DNA of 64,000 bases, from assembly GCF_902764455.1 (NCBI RefSeq), contig NZ_CACWVY010000014.1, positions 1 through 64,000 of the forward strand. The letters run 5' to 3'. The notes below the pieces were generated by a model. The model was not told where the DNA came from and ran no database searches. It saw only the letters and a list, made by a program, of their open reading frames with translations. The position numbers and the translations under genes were made by a program. Of this stretch, positions 16,797 through 25,464 are shown piece by piece (the stretch's first letter is position 1; the number at the start of each line of letters is the position of its first letter). Origin of the DNA: an uncultured Methanobrevibacter sp. Its GTDB lineage: Archaea > Methanobacteriota > Methanobacteria > Methanobacteriales > Methanobacteriaceae.

Positions 16797-17301
16797 AATG
16801 AATCCTGTCTTCGTCAAATTTATCCATGAATTTGTTTTCCCAACCTTCAGCAGGATATCCAATGGTAACAATAGAATAAGGTTTCAAATCAGATATATCA
16901 GAAATTCCAATAATTTCACCAATTTTAGCCATTCTTTCCTCTTCAGGTGCAACTCCATTCCATAAAGCACCTAATCCAAGGTTTACTGCTTCAAGCAGCA
17001 TGTTTTCACATGCAGCACCCATATCTTGTTGCCATACAGTTTTATAAAATGCCCTTTCAATGTTTGCAACAAGTACAATAGCTACAGGAGCATTTGTTAC
17101 TCTAGGTTTGATTTCACCAATTTTTGCAAGAGTTTCCTTGTTTTTGACTACAACAAACTCCCATGGTTCGGCTCCCAGTCTGGAGCCCGGTGCCTGCATT
17201 CCTGCCTTCAATATTTTTAAAATATCTTCATCACTAACTTCTTTATCCTGATATTCACGGATACTTCTTCTTGTATTAATTATTTGTTCAAAATCAGCCA
17301 T
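16783..17301 (-). CDS. nitroreductase-family flavoprotein
   Basis: The protein of about 172 residues begins MADFEQIINTRRSIREYQ, the FMN-binding start of the nitroreductase family. AGMQAPGSRLGAEPWEFVVV and the LGALWNGV segment of the flavin pocket follow. These NAD(P)H-dependent FMN enzymes reduce nitro or quinone compounds; the natural substrate here is unknown. I chose the ATG at 17301 by homology. An ATG four codons into the longer N-terminus overlaps GAGG, so the start is not certain. It is the first gene of a pair with the MalY-like gene. Confidence 0.82.
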   Translation of the reverse strand: MADFEQIINTRRSIREYQDKEVSDEDILKILKAGMQAPGSRLGAEPWEFVVVKNKETLAKIGEIKPRVTNAPVAIVLVANIERAFYKTVWQQDMGAACENMLLEAVNLGLGALWNGVAPEEERMAKIGEIIGISDISDLKPYSIVTIGYPAEGWENKFMDKFDEDRIHYEKY

Positions 17302-17363
17302 ATTTTTAAATAATATATTCCTCATATATAAAATTAGCTTTAAGTTAAATGGAGGTGAAAACA

Positions 17364-17852
17364 ATGAGAGCAAATAAGCTTCTTGGTTTGATATCAATAA
17401 TTCTAGGATTAATTTTTATAATATTCCCAATGTTTTCCTCTGCATTAGTTTCACTTATAGTAGGTTTAAGCCTGCTTTTCTTTGGACTATCAGCAGTTTT
17501 CATGGGCGCAACTATGACAAATCCTATCAATAATATCATTCCCCTCACATCGATAATTATTGGGATTATAGCAGTCATTTTCGGATTCCTGTTCATATTC
17601 TATATTGATGCATTGTCCTTTTTAGTTGGTATACAATTCTATATTGTAGGAATTATAATGATTGTATTTGGTATAACCGGATTAGTCTCCCACTCCAATC
17701 ATGTATCCAAATTCTCTTCAATACTTGTTTTAATAATGGGTATTGTTGCAATTGCACTGGGAGCGTTTGCACAAAGTGAACCTATATACCTTGCAATAAT
17801 TATAGGTGTTGTACTGATAATAGAAGGTATTGCATGGTTATTAACTGATTAA
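17364..17852 (+). CDS. DUF308/HdeD-like membrane protein
   Basis: The protein of about 162 residues has six short hydrophobic helices in a quasi-repeated pattern (LGLISIILGLIFIIFP..., then IVGIIMIVFGITGLV), as in DUF308/HdeD proteins. Function in archaea is unknown. GGAGGTG sits 7 bases before the ATG at 17364, so the upstream ATG that contains the site itself is rejected. It diverges from the nitroreductase gene. Confidence 0.75.
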   Translation: MRANKLLGLISIILGLIFIIFPMFSSALVSLIVGLSLLFFGLSAVFMGATMTNPINNIIPLTSIIIGIIAVIFGFLFIFYIDALSFLVGIQFYIVGIIMIVFGITGLVSHSNHVSKFSSILVLIMGIVAIALGAFAQSEPIYLAIIIGVVLIIEGIAWLLTD

Positions 17853-18031
17853 GGCTCGGTTAATAAAAAAAAAGAAATAGGATACAATCCAATAACACCT
17901 AACCGTCACCATATAAAAAATTATTAACCAAGCCCGGATTTTTAAATCCAATTAATACTTGGTTTTCAACTCTTAAATTATTTTTTGAAGTGCAAAAAAG
18001 CACATTTTCACACTTCCACAAGATTTAAATA
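17853..18031. other. hairpin-rich convergent intergenic region
   Basis: Several inverted repeats occupy this convergent gap: GCTCGGTTAAT at about 17854 with ATTAACCAAGC near 17934 (one mismatch, about 70 bases apart), CCAA-TTAATAC-TTGG near 17950, and AAGTGC-AAAAAA-GCAC near 17988 followed by TTTT. The last looks like a terminator of the DUF308 gene. The long-range repeat could form an extended structured 3' end. Confidence 0.45.
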
Positions 18032-18640
18032 TTATTTGCTTAATTCTGCTCCAATTTCAAAAGCCTTTTTTAAATCCAATTCAAATTGTTCTTCCCTTAA
18101 TTTTATTGTCTCTTCATCAGAAGCCCTGTCATAATCTCTCGGGACAATGTGGCGAATAGAATTGATTTCAACTTTCCCCTTAAACATTTTAAATAAATCT
18201 TCTGACATCTTGAGATTTGGACGCAGTTTATTTTCAAAATAACTTACGGAATGGAAGATAGAATAAAAGAGACCTACATTGATTTTACCTTTAAAAGCGT
18301 TTCCCACTTTATAATCAACTATACAAAACACTAACCTTTCCATTAAAGCCTTGTAATGGCTGCATGGATCTGTAAAAAAGATAGGAACACCAATTAAAAG
18401 ACAGTCACTGTCTAAAATTCTTTCAATCAATGGTGAAGTTTCATCTCTCCAGTGACATTTGCAGGACTTGCCTTCCTGTTTACATATCATACAACTCATA
18501 CATCCTCGCAAATCCAGCTTATATAAATCAACATATTCCACATCTGCACCAACAGATTCCGCACCTTTTGCAGCATATTTCATGAGTTGTGCATTTGAAT
18601 CTTTTCTTTTTGGACCTGCATTAATTACAACAGTTTTCAA
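18032..18640 (-). CDS. flavodoxin-like NADPH-dependent FMN reductase family protein (copy 2)
   Basis: The 202-residue protein has an N-terminal INAGPKRKDSN phosphate loop for FMN and a cysteine cluster CMSCMICKQEGKSCKC near residue 50. IGVPIFFTDP near 85, also of the flavin fold, follows. Such cysteine motifs in iron-sulfur flavoproteins can bind a 4Fe-4S cluster. The start is probably TTG at 18640, with AGGTGATTATA before it overlapping the stop of the upstream paralogue. The two adjacent genes arose by tandem duplication. Confidence 0.78.
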   Translation of the reverse strand: MKTVVINAGPKRKDSNAQLMKYAAKGAESVGADVEYVDLYKLDLRGCMSCMICKQEGKSCKCHWRDETSPLIERILDSDCLLIGVPIFFTDPCSHYKALMERLVFCIVDYKVGNAFKGKINVGLFYSIFHSVSYFENKLRPNLKMSEDLFKMFKGKVEINSIRHIVPRDYDRASDEETIKLREEQFELDLKKAFEIGAELSK

Positions 18641-18645
18641 TATAA

Positions 18646-19281
18646 TCACCTTTTGCTTAATTCACAGCCAATCTCGAATGCCTTTTCAAGGTCTTTCGGA
18701 AATTGAAGTATCCATTGCTTTTCCTTTAGCTCCTGTGAAAAACCGCCCATATTATATTTGGAATAATCACTTACCTGCAGAGTATCACATACCGGATAAG
18801 ATATGATTTCGCCGTTTAAAAATGAAAATAAAAATTCAGTGCTTGACAGACTTTCCTTCATGGACTGCTCATAAAACTCCAAAGGAGCATTCATTGTATA
18901 AAATATTCCGACATTGACCTTGCCAGGATAATAACTTGACCCGTCATCATAACTCATTATACAGAAAATCAACCTTTCAATCAATGCACGAAATTCACTT
19001 GTAGGCTGACCAAAGTAAATAGGAGAGCCTATCAAAAGGCAGTCAGCATCCAGAATCTTTTCAATTACAGGAGTCAAATCGTCTTTCCAATAGCATTTGC
19101 CTTTTGTTTTGTCCTTCAATTTGCAGACAAGACAACTTCTGCAACCTGTAAAAATCAAATCATATAAATTGAAATATTCCGTTTCAGCCCCTACGGATTC
19201 TGCACCCTTTTGAGCAGACTGTAAAATTTCAGCAGTATTCCATTTTTTTCTAGGGCTCGCATTGATTACAATTGTTTTCAT
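18646..19281 (-). CDS. flavodoxin-like NADPH-dependent FMN reductase family protein (copy 1)
   Basis: The 211-residue protein is a paralogue of the next gene downstream, with INASPRKKWNT as FMN loop, CRSCLVCKLKDKTKGKC as cysteine cluster and IGSPIYFGQPTSEF as second flavin motif. Cysteine spacing CxxCxxC then C resembles iron-sulfur flavoproteins. It is the first gene of the pair. Redox partner is unknown; reduction of quinones, oxygen or metal is possible. Confidence 0.78.
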   Translation of the reverse strand: MKTIVINASPRKKWNTAEILQSAQKGAESVGAETEYFNLYDLIFTGCRSCLVCKLKDKTKGKCYWKDDLTPVIEKILDADCLLIGSPIYFGQPTSEFRALIERLIFCIMSYDDGSSYYPGKVNVGIFYTMNAPLEFYEQSMKESLSSTEFLFSFLNGEIISYPVCDTLQVSDYSKYNMGGFSQELKEKQWILQFPKDLEKAFEIGCELSKR

Positions 19282-19406
19282 AATTATTATTTAAGAAAAA
19301 TAAGACATATAATGTTATTCATTTAATCTTACTGAAAAATAGGTGAATACAAATAAATGAAAATTTTAAGAAAAAAAAGATTTAAAAATTAAATAAAAAT
19401 TAAAAA

Positions 19407-19424
19407 ATGAGCATCAATGCCCAT
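19407..19424 (-). terminator. terminator downstream of serS
   Basis: ATGGGCAT and ATGCTCAT on the minus strand pair with a G-U and a 2-base loop, followed by TTTTTAATTTTTATTT. It lies 14 bases after the serS stop. Confidence 0.5.
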
Positions 19425-19437
19425 TATATAAAGAAAT

Positions 19438-20715
19438 CTATTTTTTAGCTTCAATTACAGTTTTTCCATTCATGTAAGGGACTAACACTTCAGGAACTTT
19501 AACACTGCCGTCAGGCTGTTGATAGTTTTCCAAAATACAGCACATTGTCCTCTCGGTAGCTATTGCAGTACTGTTCAAGGTGTGTAATGTCTGAGCATCT
19601 CCAGAACCTGCTCTTCCAAAACGTGTTTTAGTTTTACGGGCCTGATAGTCTTTACAGTTAGTGCATGAAACCAATTCCCTGAAGGCACCGGAACCTGGGA
19701 ACCATGCCTCCAGATCATATTTGATAGCTGCATTGTCATTTAAAGCAGAAGATACAATAGCTATAATCTGATATGGAAGACCTAATTTCTGATAGATTCT
19801 TTCGGTTACCTCCATCAGGTGGTCATGCTGATTTCTTGAATCATCAGGTGCGGAATAAATAAACTGTTCTATTTTTTCGAACTGGTGAACTCTGAATATT
19901 CCTAAGGTGTCTTTACCATGAGATCCTGCTTCTTTTCTAAAACATGTTGAAAGTGCACAGTATCTTAAAGGCAAGTCATCAGGAGATATAATTTCATTTC
20001 TGTGAAGTGCCGCCAGGGTCTGTTCGGCAGTTGCAATCAGATACATGTCCTCATTTTCAACTTTGTATAATGTTTCTTCAAACTCACCCAGTTCTGAAGT
20101 TTCAGCTGCAACTTCACCTTTTACAAAGAATGGAGTTTGCATTGGAATATATCCTTCAGATTCAAGTTCTGAAAGTGCAAACTGAATCAGTGCAAGGTTC
20201 AAGTGGAGAATATCTCTTTTAAGATAGTAAAAACGTGCCCCTGCAATGCTTGCTGCAGTTTCAAGGTCTGCACCATCAATTTTATTGATTAAATCAACGT
20301 GATTCAGCAGTTCAAAATCATATTCGGGGATTTCTCCGTAGGTTCTCACAACAACATTATCATCTTCTGTATCGGAAATAGGAACGTCCTCGTCAATGAT
20401 GTTTCCGACTTTGTATCTGTAATCATCCCTGAGTTTTAAATAATCTGCATTTTTAGCAGTTAACTCTTTAATTTCTGCTGCTACTTCTTTAGACCTTTTA
20501 ATTACTTCATCCAAATTACCTTCTTCTTTTGCTTTTTTAAATGATTTGGATAATTTATTTTTCTCTGATCTTAAAGAATTTAATTTGCGCTCACCTTCTC
20601 TCCATAAGGTGTCATATTCAATTACTTTTTCAACATTTTCTGTGTCTCTAAATCTCTTCTTTTCAGAGTCTATAATAATTTCTGGATTTTCTCTGAATAA
20701 TTTTATATCTAACAA
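19438..20715 (-). CDS. serS: seryl-tRNA synthetase (common class II type)
   Basis: The 425-residue enzyme charges tRNA-Ser. It has an N-terminal tRNA-binding coiled coil (about 30-105), motif 2 around YCALSTCFRKEAGSHGKDT and motif 3 with GSGDAQTLHTLNSTAIATERT. Length and start (MLDIKLFRENPEII) match the common bacterial/eukaryotic-type SerRS, not the longer methanogenic-type SerRS with its distinct N-terminal domain. It has its own short upstream region and a terminator. Confidence 0.95.
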   Translation of the reverse strand: MLDIKLFRENPEIIIDSEKKRFRDTENVEKVIEYDTLWREGERKLNSLRSEKNKLSKSFKKAKEEGNLDEVIKRSKEVAAEIKELTAKNADYLKLRDDYRYKVGNIIDEDVPISDTEDDNVVVRTYGEIPEYDFELLNHVDLINKIDGADLETAASIAGARFYYLKRDILHLNLALIQFALSELESEGYIPMQTPFFVKGEVAAETSELGEFEETLYKVENEDMYLIATAEQTLAALHRNEIISPDDLPLRYCALSTCFRKEAGSHGKDTLGIFRVHQFEKIEQFIYSAPDDSRNQHDHLMEVTERIYQKLGLPYQIIAIVSSALNDNAAIKYDLEAWFPGSGAFRELVSCTNCKDYQARKTKTRFGRAGSGDAQTLHTLNSTAIATERTMCCILENYQQPDGSVKVPEVLVPYMNGKTVIEAKK

Positions 20716-20866
20716 TATTTTGTCCCCTAAAATATTTTATTCAATATTAATTTAGATTCTTCTGTTTTTTAAAGTTAATGAAAAAATCAGCTTAAAATTA
20801 TGAAAAAAGTTGATGATTAAAAAAAAAGTAGTTTTTAGGGTCCACACCGAAACCCAAATATTTTGA

Positions 20867-21244
20867 TTATATCAATAATAAGTTTTCCTTAAAGCTTGCT
20901 TTCAAATCGCAAGCAAGTTTTTCAGAGTAATTTTCACCGTCAACAGTTACCATGGCAATTTCATATAAAACTTTGTTTAATGACTTGCCTTTTTCAGTTA
21001 ATATGTATTTTACGTTCTTTTTATCGCATTTGTCAACAATCTTTTGGATCAATCCATTGTTTTCCATGTCTTTCAGGCAGTTGCTTAAGACCTTGTTTGA
21101 AAGGTCAGGCTTGTCTTCCTTAAATTCATGGAACCGAGATTTGCCATAAAACAAATCACGCATTATCTGGATTACCCATTTTTTGTTGAATAATCTTACA
21201 ACCAATTCTATCGGACATGATTTAACATGTTTAGTGATGTTCAT
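20867..21244 (-). CDS. HxlR-family winged-helix regulator
   Basis: The 125-residue protein has the HxlR start CPIELVVRLFNKKWVIQIMRDL, a recognition helix region LSNKVLSNCLKDMENNGLI, and the wing YILTEKGKSL. HxlR/MarR-like regulators commonly sense thiol-reactive or electrophilic stress and control a neighbouring oxidoreductase. The ATG at 21244 follows GGAGGTC. Its promoter region holds a GTAAC/GTTAC dyad, but the divergently placed gene one would expect is missing or decayed. Confidence 0.85.
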   Translation of the reverse strand: MNITKHVKSCPIELVVRLFNKKWVIQIMRDLFYGKSRFHEFKEDKPDLSNKVLSNCLKDMENNGLIQKIVDKCDKKNVKYILTEKGKSLNKVLYEIAMVTVDGENYSEKLACDLKASFKENLLLI

Positions 21245-21319
21245 GATAATGACCTCCAAAAAATCAGTCGGTTATAATGACTTGTTTTTGAAGTATATAA
21301 ACTTTTCGCTTTTTACATG

Positions 21320-21335
21320 GTAACCGAACAGTTAC
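21320..21335. promoter_or_regulatory. GTAAC-N6-GTTAC dyad, candidate HxlR operator
   Basis: A perfect 5-base inverted repeat with a 6-base spacer lies about 75 bases upstream of the HxlR gene, next to a plus-strand TATA-like element (CTTTTATATATT) at about 21343. The arrangement suggests that it once controlled, or still controls, a divergent rightward transcript. Confidence 0.45.
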
Positions 21336-21969
21336 AAAAAGCTTTTATATATTATTTACCTAAGTTTGTATTGAAAGTTACACACCAGTGGCTTTCAAAA
21401 TCTAGGAGATGGCAAAATTAGATAGAGTAAACACTTGGAATGAAAATGAAAAATTTTCCCCTAAATAAACAGATGCAGATACGCAAATCATGACTCCCCG
21501 CATGAAAAGCGTATTGCACAACTAAAAACACTGCGGTTTTTTACATCTATTGGTCATACTGAATCCCATATAAAAAGTTCATTGGATTTCCAAAAGGAAT
21601 TTTTTGAGACGGCATTGAGCCGTCACCATCCTCCGAATCTATACCTCTAAAAAAAATATGGTTAAAATCAAAAAATTCCTGCTATCCCTATTATTAAATT
21701 CACATCAATATTTTCAGGTTATTTGTCAAATCAGCAAATCCTATTAAATAAAAAATATTAGCCCATTTTCCAAAAGCAACATCCACATTGCCCCATCACG
21801 TTTAAATCAGTTATATAACGATTGTTATAACTATAACGTAAAGAACTTAAATTAGAGAATAAAGCCAGTATTGTTTTAAAATCATTCAAAATTCCTTTTT
21901 AATGACAACAATTATATATCAAAAAGAATAATTATTAATATGTAATTAAATAATAAATGGATTGAGAAA
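21336..21969. other. gene-free 630-base region with possible decayed gene
   Basis: After a plus-strand TATA-like element, ATGGCAAAATTAG at 21411 (with GGAG before it) opens a 19-codon ORF ending at 21467. A second frame from about 21460 stays open for about 55 codons (HEKRIAQLKTLRFFTSIGH...) without a start codon and ends near 21650. The two could be remnants of one frameshifted gene controlled by HxlR. Farther right are palindromes GTTATATAAC and GTTATAAC at 21810-21831, upstream of the pyridoxamine kinase gene. Confidence 0.4.
21810..21838 (+). promoter_or_regulatory. TATAAC palindromes upstream of pyridoxamine kinase
   Basis: GTTATATAAC, GTTATAAC and a further CTATAACG follow one another over 29 bases, about 130 bases before the kinase gene. 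The repeats suggest an operator or overlapping promoter; no specific regulator can be named. Confidence 0.35.
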
Positions 21970-22815
21970 ATGAAAGAAACTACAAAAATTTTAACCATTC
22001 AAGACGTATCCTGTTACGGCCAGTGCTCAATTACAGTTGCACTACCGGTAATCTCTGCATTCGGAATAGAAACAGCCGTACTTCCTTCAGCTGTTTTATC
22101 CACACACACATCAGGATTTACAGGATACACAGTACGGGATTTAACAGAAGATCTTCCACTCATCCGTGAACATTGGGAAAGTGAAGGAATATATTTTGAT
22201 GCAATATATACAGGATTTATAAGTTCAATTACCCAAATTGATTATATTAAAGACATTATAGATTCCAGGCTAAAACCTGAAGGAAAAGTTTTTGTCGACC
22301 CTGCTATGGCAGACCACGGTGAATTTTACAACGGTTTTGACCAGGATTTTGCAGACAAAATGGGCGAGCTTTGTAAAATTGGAGACTACATTCTTCCAAA
22401 TACAACAGAAGCATGCTACATATTGCACAAAGCATGGAAGGAAGAATTCACAAAAGAGGAAATGCTGGAAATGGCAAACGACCTTACTGCATTTACAAAA
22501 AGACATGTCATCCTAAAAGGAGATACTCATAAGGAAGGCAAAATGGGAATGATTGTTGTCGACAAAGAAGAATCTACAACAGAATTCGTATACAACGACA
22601 AGGTAAACTATATATCCCACGGAACCGGAGATGTCTTTGCTTCATCTTTTGTAGGATCAACAATTATCGGCAAAACTCCAAGTGAATCTGCAAAGATTGC
22701 CGGAGAATTTACAAAAAAAGCTATAGAGGAAACTGTTGGAGACCCTACACACACCTACGGAGTCAAATTCGAAAGGGTAATCCCGCAGCTTCAGGATATA
22801 ATTAAATCTATCTAA
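21970..22815 (+). CDS. pdxY: pyridoxamine/pyridoxal kinase
   Basis: The 281-residue ribokinase-fold enzyme phosphorylates vitamin B6 vitamers to pyridoxal phosphate precursors. Diagnostic features are IQDVSCYGQCSITVALP at the N-terminus, VLSTHTSGF, VDPAMADHG near 115, and the ATP/anion-hole motif HGTGDVFASSF near 215. It is monocistronic and ends just before the convergent ArsC-like gene. An ATG with GAGAAA upstream is a weak but acceptable start. Confidence 0.88.
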   Translation: MKETTKILTIQDVSCYGQCSITVALPVISAFGIETAVLPSAVLSTHTSGFTGYTVRDLTEDLPLIREHWESEGIYFDAIYTGFISSITQIDYIKDIIDSRLKPEGKVFVDPAMADHGEFYNGFDQDFADKMGELCKIGDYILPNTTEACYILHKAWKEEFTKEEMLEMANDLTAFTKRHVILKGDTHKEGKMGMIVVDKEESTTEFVYNDKVNYISHGTGDVFASSFVGSTIIGKTPSESAKIAGEFTKKAIEETVGDPTHTYGVKFERVIPQLQDIIKSI

Positions 22816-22840
22816 AAAAAAAGAAAAAAGACAGGTTAAA

Positions 22841-23191
22841 TTACAATAACCTTTCTTCCCATTCTTTTACTTTAAAACCAACTAGAACAACATCATCATT
22901 TACCAAAATAGGTCTTTTAACAAGCATACCATCAGTTGCAAGTAAATCCAGCTGTTCATCTTCAGACATGTCAGGCAATTTATCTTTAAGTTTTAATTCT
23001 CTGTATTTCATGCCGCTTGTGTTAAAAAATCTTTTTAATGGCAAATCAGAAATTTCCCACCATTTGCGCAGTTCGTCAGCAGCAGGATTGTCTTCTATGA
23101 TATGTCTTGATTCATATTCAATATTGTGTTCATCTAACCATTTTTTAGCTTTTCTGCATGTTGAGCATTTTGGATAATTAACAAATAACAT
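22841..23191 (-). CDS. ArsC/Spx-family thioredoxin-fold protein
   Basis: The 116-residue protein has YPKCSTCRKAKKWLDEH at its N-terminus, with a CxxC pair as in Spx/MgsR and YffB-like ArsC homologues, and KRPILV near 95. ArsC-like members reduce arsenate with a thiol; Spx-like ones act on RNA polymerase in bacteria. In an archaeon the former or an uncharacterised thiol role is likelier. It follows the HAD gene on the same strand with about 45 bases between them. Confidence 0.75.
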   Translation of the reverse strand: MLFVNYPKCSTCRKAKKWLDEHNIEYESRHIIEDNPAADELRKWWEISDLPLKRFFNTSGMKYRELKLKDKLPDMSEDEQLDLLATDGMLVKRPILVNDDVVLVGFKVKEWEERLL

Positions 23192-23236
23192 AGTATCACT
23201 TAAATTTAATTTATGTCAATCAGGTAATATAGGTTT

Positions 23237-23890
23237 TCAGTTTTCCTCAAATAAAGATAGCAAATCACAGATATCATCAATAACATATGAAACATACTCA
23301 TTTTCATAGTCATTTTCATTGCCATAGCCCCATGTGACAAGAATACAGTCTATTCCTGCGTTTTGAGCAGTTTTGATATCAGTTATAGAATCACCAATGT
23401 ATACTGCATCATCAGCCTTTACATTGGCCATGTCCATTATCTTATTTACCCCATACGGATGAGGTTTTGAGGGGTGAGGATAGTCATGCCCTTCGATTGC
23501 AACAAAATCAATGTCTGAAAAATGTCTCTGCACAAATTCATTTAATGAATAATTTAAGCGGTTGGAATTGATGGCTAACAAAATGTTTTTATCCTGCAGT
23601 TTTTTTAAAACTTCATAAGAATTAGGAAACGGAAGTGTAAGCTCCTTTTTAGAGGCGTTATAATATTCAAGGTAAGTTTCCTTTACGGCCTCAAGATTTT
23701 GAGGAGTGCAATTTTCACCCAAAACCAGTGAAATAATCTCATCAATATTTCCCCCAAGACATGGAATATATTCTTCACGTGTCAGTGTTGGCAGATTATG
23801 GTCTGTCAAAGCCTTGTTAAAACAAATTACAACATCACAAATAGAATCAAACAGTGTTCCGTCAAAATCAAAGATTGCAAGTTTCTTCAT
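23237..23890 (-). CDS. HAD-superfamily phosphatase (phosphoglycolate phosphatase-like)
   Basis: The 217-residue protein has HAD motif I FDFDGTLFDS, motif II AINSNR, the lysine in HPSKPHPYG and motif IV GDSITDIKTAQNAG. The small cap between motifs I and II places it with phosphoglycolate/pyrophosphatase-like subfamilies. Substrate is unknown. Its promoter region contains the palindrome at 23952-23967, so it could be metal-regulated. Confidence 0.8.
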   Translation of the reverse strand: MKKLAIFDFDGTLFDSICDVVICFNKALTDHNLPTLTREEYIPCLGGNIDEIISLVLGENCTPQNLEAVKETYLEYYNASKKELTLPFPNSYEVLKKLQDKNILLAINSNRLNYSLNEFVQRHFSDIDFVAIEGHDYPHPSKPHPYGVNKIMDMANVKADDAVYIGDSITDIKTAQNAGIDCILVTWGYGNENDYENEYVSYVIDDICDLLSLFEEN

Positions 23891-23951
23891 GTTAATTAAT
23901 TTGTCATCATCAGATAAATTTGCATCGGATTCAAAGGAACAATATTAAAAA

Positions 23952-23980
23952 TTTAGGTATACCTAAAAATTTATATAGTA
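23952..23980. promoter_or_regulatory. 16-bp palindrome like a DtxR-type metal-repressor box, with TATA
   Basis: TTTAGGTATACCTAAA is a perfect palindrome that resembles binding sites of DtxR/IdeR-type iron- or manganese-dependent repressors. Immediately right is ATTTATATAG, a plus-strand TATA box, which also reads CTATATAAAT on the minus strand. The site could therefore control the 19-codon ORF at 24051, the HAD gene, or both. Confidence 0.55.
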
Positions 23981-24050
23981 TTAAAAAATAATAATAAATC
24001 AAGCAAATAGCATGACCGCATGTTATTCAAAAAAATAATGGAGGAAAAAT

Positions 24051-24110
24051 ATGATTATTGGAATTGAAAACTTAAAAAAACAAAAAGAAGAAAGCAAAAA
24101 CTCAGAATAA
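24051..24110 (+). CDS. 19-residue small ORF under a metal-box promoter
   Basis: An ATG preceded by GGAGG at 6 bases opens a short ORF (MIIGIENLKKQKEESKNSE). A palindromic box and TATA element lie about 75-100 bases upstream, and a perfect 10-bp hairpin 5 bases downstream. The complete set of signals supports expression of a short transcript. The peptide is highly charged after a short hydrophobic start. I do not recognise it; it might be a small regulatory protein or the remnant of a larger gene. Confidence 0.5.
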   Translation: MIIGIENLKKQKEESKNSE

Positions 24111-24115
24111 TTAAA

Positions 24116-24141
24116 AATCCCATTGCATTGACAATGGGATT
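24116..24141 (+). terminator. hairpin after the 19-codon ORF
   Basis: AATCCCATTG and CAATGGGATT form a perfect 10-bp stem with a 6-base loop. On the minus strand the hairpin could serve the convergent MFS gene. Confidence 0.6.
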
Positions 24142-24223
24142 ATCATATCCCACCACTATTATTTTTAAAAAACATCCCCATTAAAGAAAAACAACTGAAA
24201 TTAAAGAGAATTAAGATAAATAA

Positions 24224-25396
24224 CTATTTTTTAAGAGCATACAAACAGACTGGAAGTGCCAATAATGTAATTATGGAAGATATCATATAAACCGGCGCAT
24301 ATCCCTCAGAGGCAAAGACTCCAAGCAAAGCAGGTCCGAAACCCATTGTCGCATCACAAAATATAAAGAAAGTTGATACGGCATAAGAGCGGCGTTTTTC
24401 TGAAGTGTTTCTTGTAACAATTGTAGTACATGCTGAGTTGAGTGTTCCAAAACCCAGTGCAGCACAAACTGCACAGATTACCACAGTTAATGTAGACGGA
24501 TAAAAAGCAATCAAAAACAAACCTATAGCCTGCGCTATTATACCTGCCACACATATTATCAAATCCCCGCCCCTGTCCTGGATTTTACCTGCAACAGGCC
24601 TTGAAAGAATCAGAACAACAGAATATATGATGAAAAACCATGAAAATATACCTGTTAAATTGACTTCAACAGCATATAACCTATAAAATGACAAAATTGA
24701 AACATAACCAAGACTTGTAAGTGCTGTAAAAAATGAAACCGGAACGGCACCACGTTCAATAATCTTATCGAGACCGAAATAACTGGAATCCTTTTTGATT
24801 TCATGTTTGTTTGCGGGATCGTGAGCCGAAACGTCAATAAAGTAAATGCATATTAAAGCAATTGCAGAAAATATTGCTGCAAATAAAAAACATCCTGCAG
24901 AGCCAACACTATCATACAAAAATCCGCCAATGAATGGTCCGAGCCCTACTGCTAAAGTAGTACCCATCATGAAATAACCAAATGCCTCTCCAAAACGTCT
25001 TTTAGGAAGTACGGATGAAGCTATTGTAACTATTGCATTGGCTGATGCGCCAAAGCCTATACCATGAATAAACCTGACGATTAAAAGCAAATTAACATCG
25101 CTTACAATGAAATACAAAAGGCATGAAAGAAAATGAATGGTCATAAACGTTAATGCGGTTTTCTTCCAGCCGACTCTTTCCAAAGCATTTCCGGAATATA
25201 TTCTGGAGCATAAACCGCCAAAAATATATATTCCGGATACCAGACCTGCAATCATAGCAGAGGATCCCATTGATGTTGCATATTCAGTAACAGTAGACAT
25301 CAATACATACATTACAAGAGCCGTGCACAGCAGGGCTAGAAAAACCAGAAAAAATGACCTTGTAAATATTTTTTCATCATCAGCTGAAGCATTCAT
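24224..25396 (-). CDS. major facilitator superfamily (MFS) transporter
   Basis: The 390-residue integral membrane protein has 12 hydrophobic helices. The loop between helices 2 and 3 reads GNALERVGWKKT, and the RFIHGIGFGASANAIVTI helix 4 motif is common in drug/metabolite:H+ antiporters. Likely an efflux pump; substrate unknown. A short N-terminal cytoplasmic stretch (NASADDEKIF) precedes helix 1. It is followed upstream by the flavin-binding and TetR genes but with its own 68-base gap. Confidence 0.85.
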   Translation of the reverse strand: MNASADDEKIFTRSFFLVFLALLCTALVMYVLMSTVTEYATSMGSSAMIAGLVSGIYIFGGLCSRIYSGNALERVGWKKTALTFMTIHFLSCLLYFIVSDVNLLLIVRFIHGIGFGASANAIVTIASSVLPKRRFGEAFGYFMMGTTLAVGLGPFIGGFLYDSVGSAGCFLFAAIFSAIALICIYFIDVSAHDPANKHEIKKDSSYFGLDKIIERGAVPVSFFTALTSLGYVSILSFYRLYAVEVNLTGIFSWFFIIYSVVLILSRPVAGKIQDRGGDLIICVAGIIAQAIGLFLIAFYPSTLTVVICAVCAALGFGTLNSACTTIVTRNTSEKRRSYAVSTFFIFCDATMGFGPALLGVFASEGYAPVYMISSIITLLALPVCLYALKK

Positions 25397-25464
25397 AATA
25401 AAAAATAGTAAGTTAAATTAAAAAATATTTTCTATAAAAATTAAAAAAGAAAGAATCAAAATAA

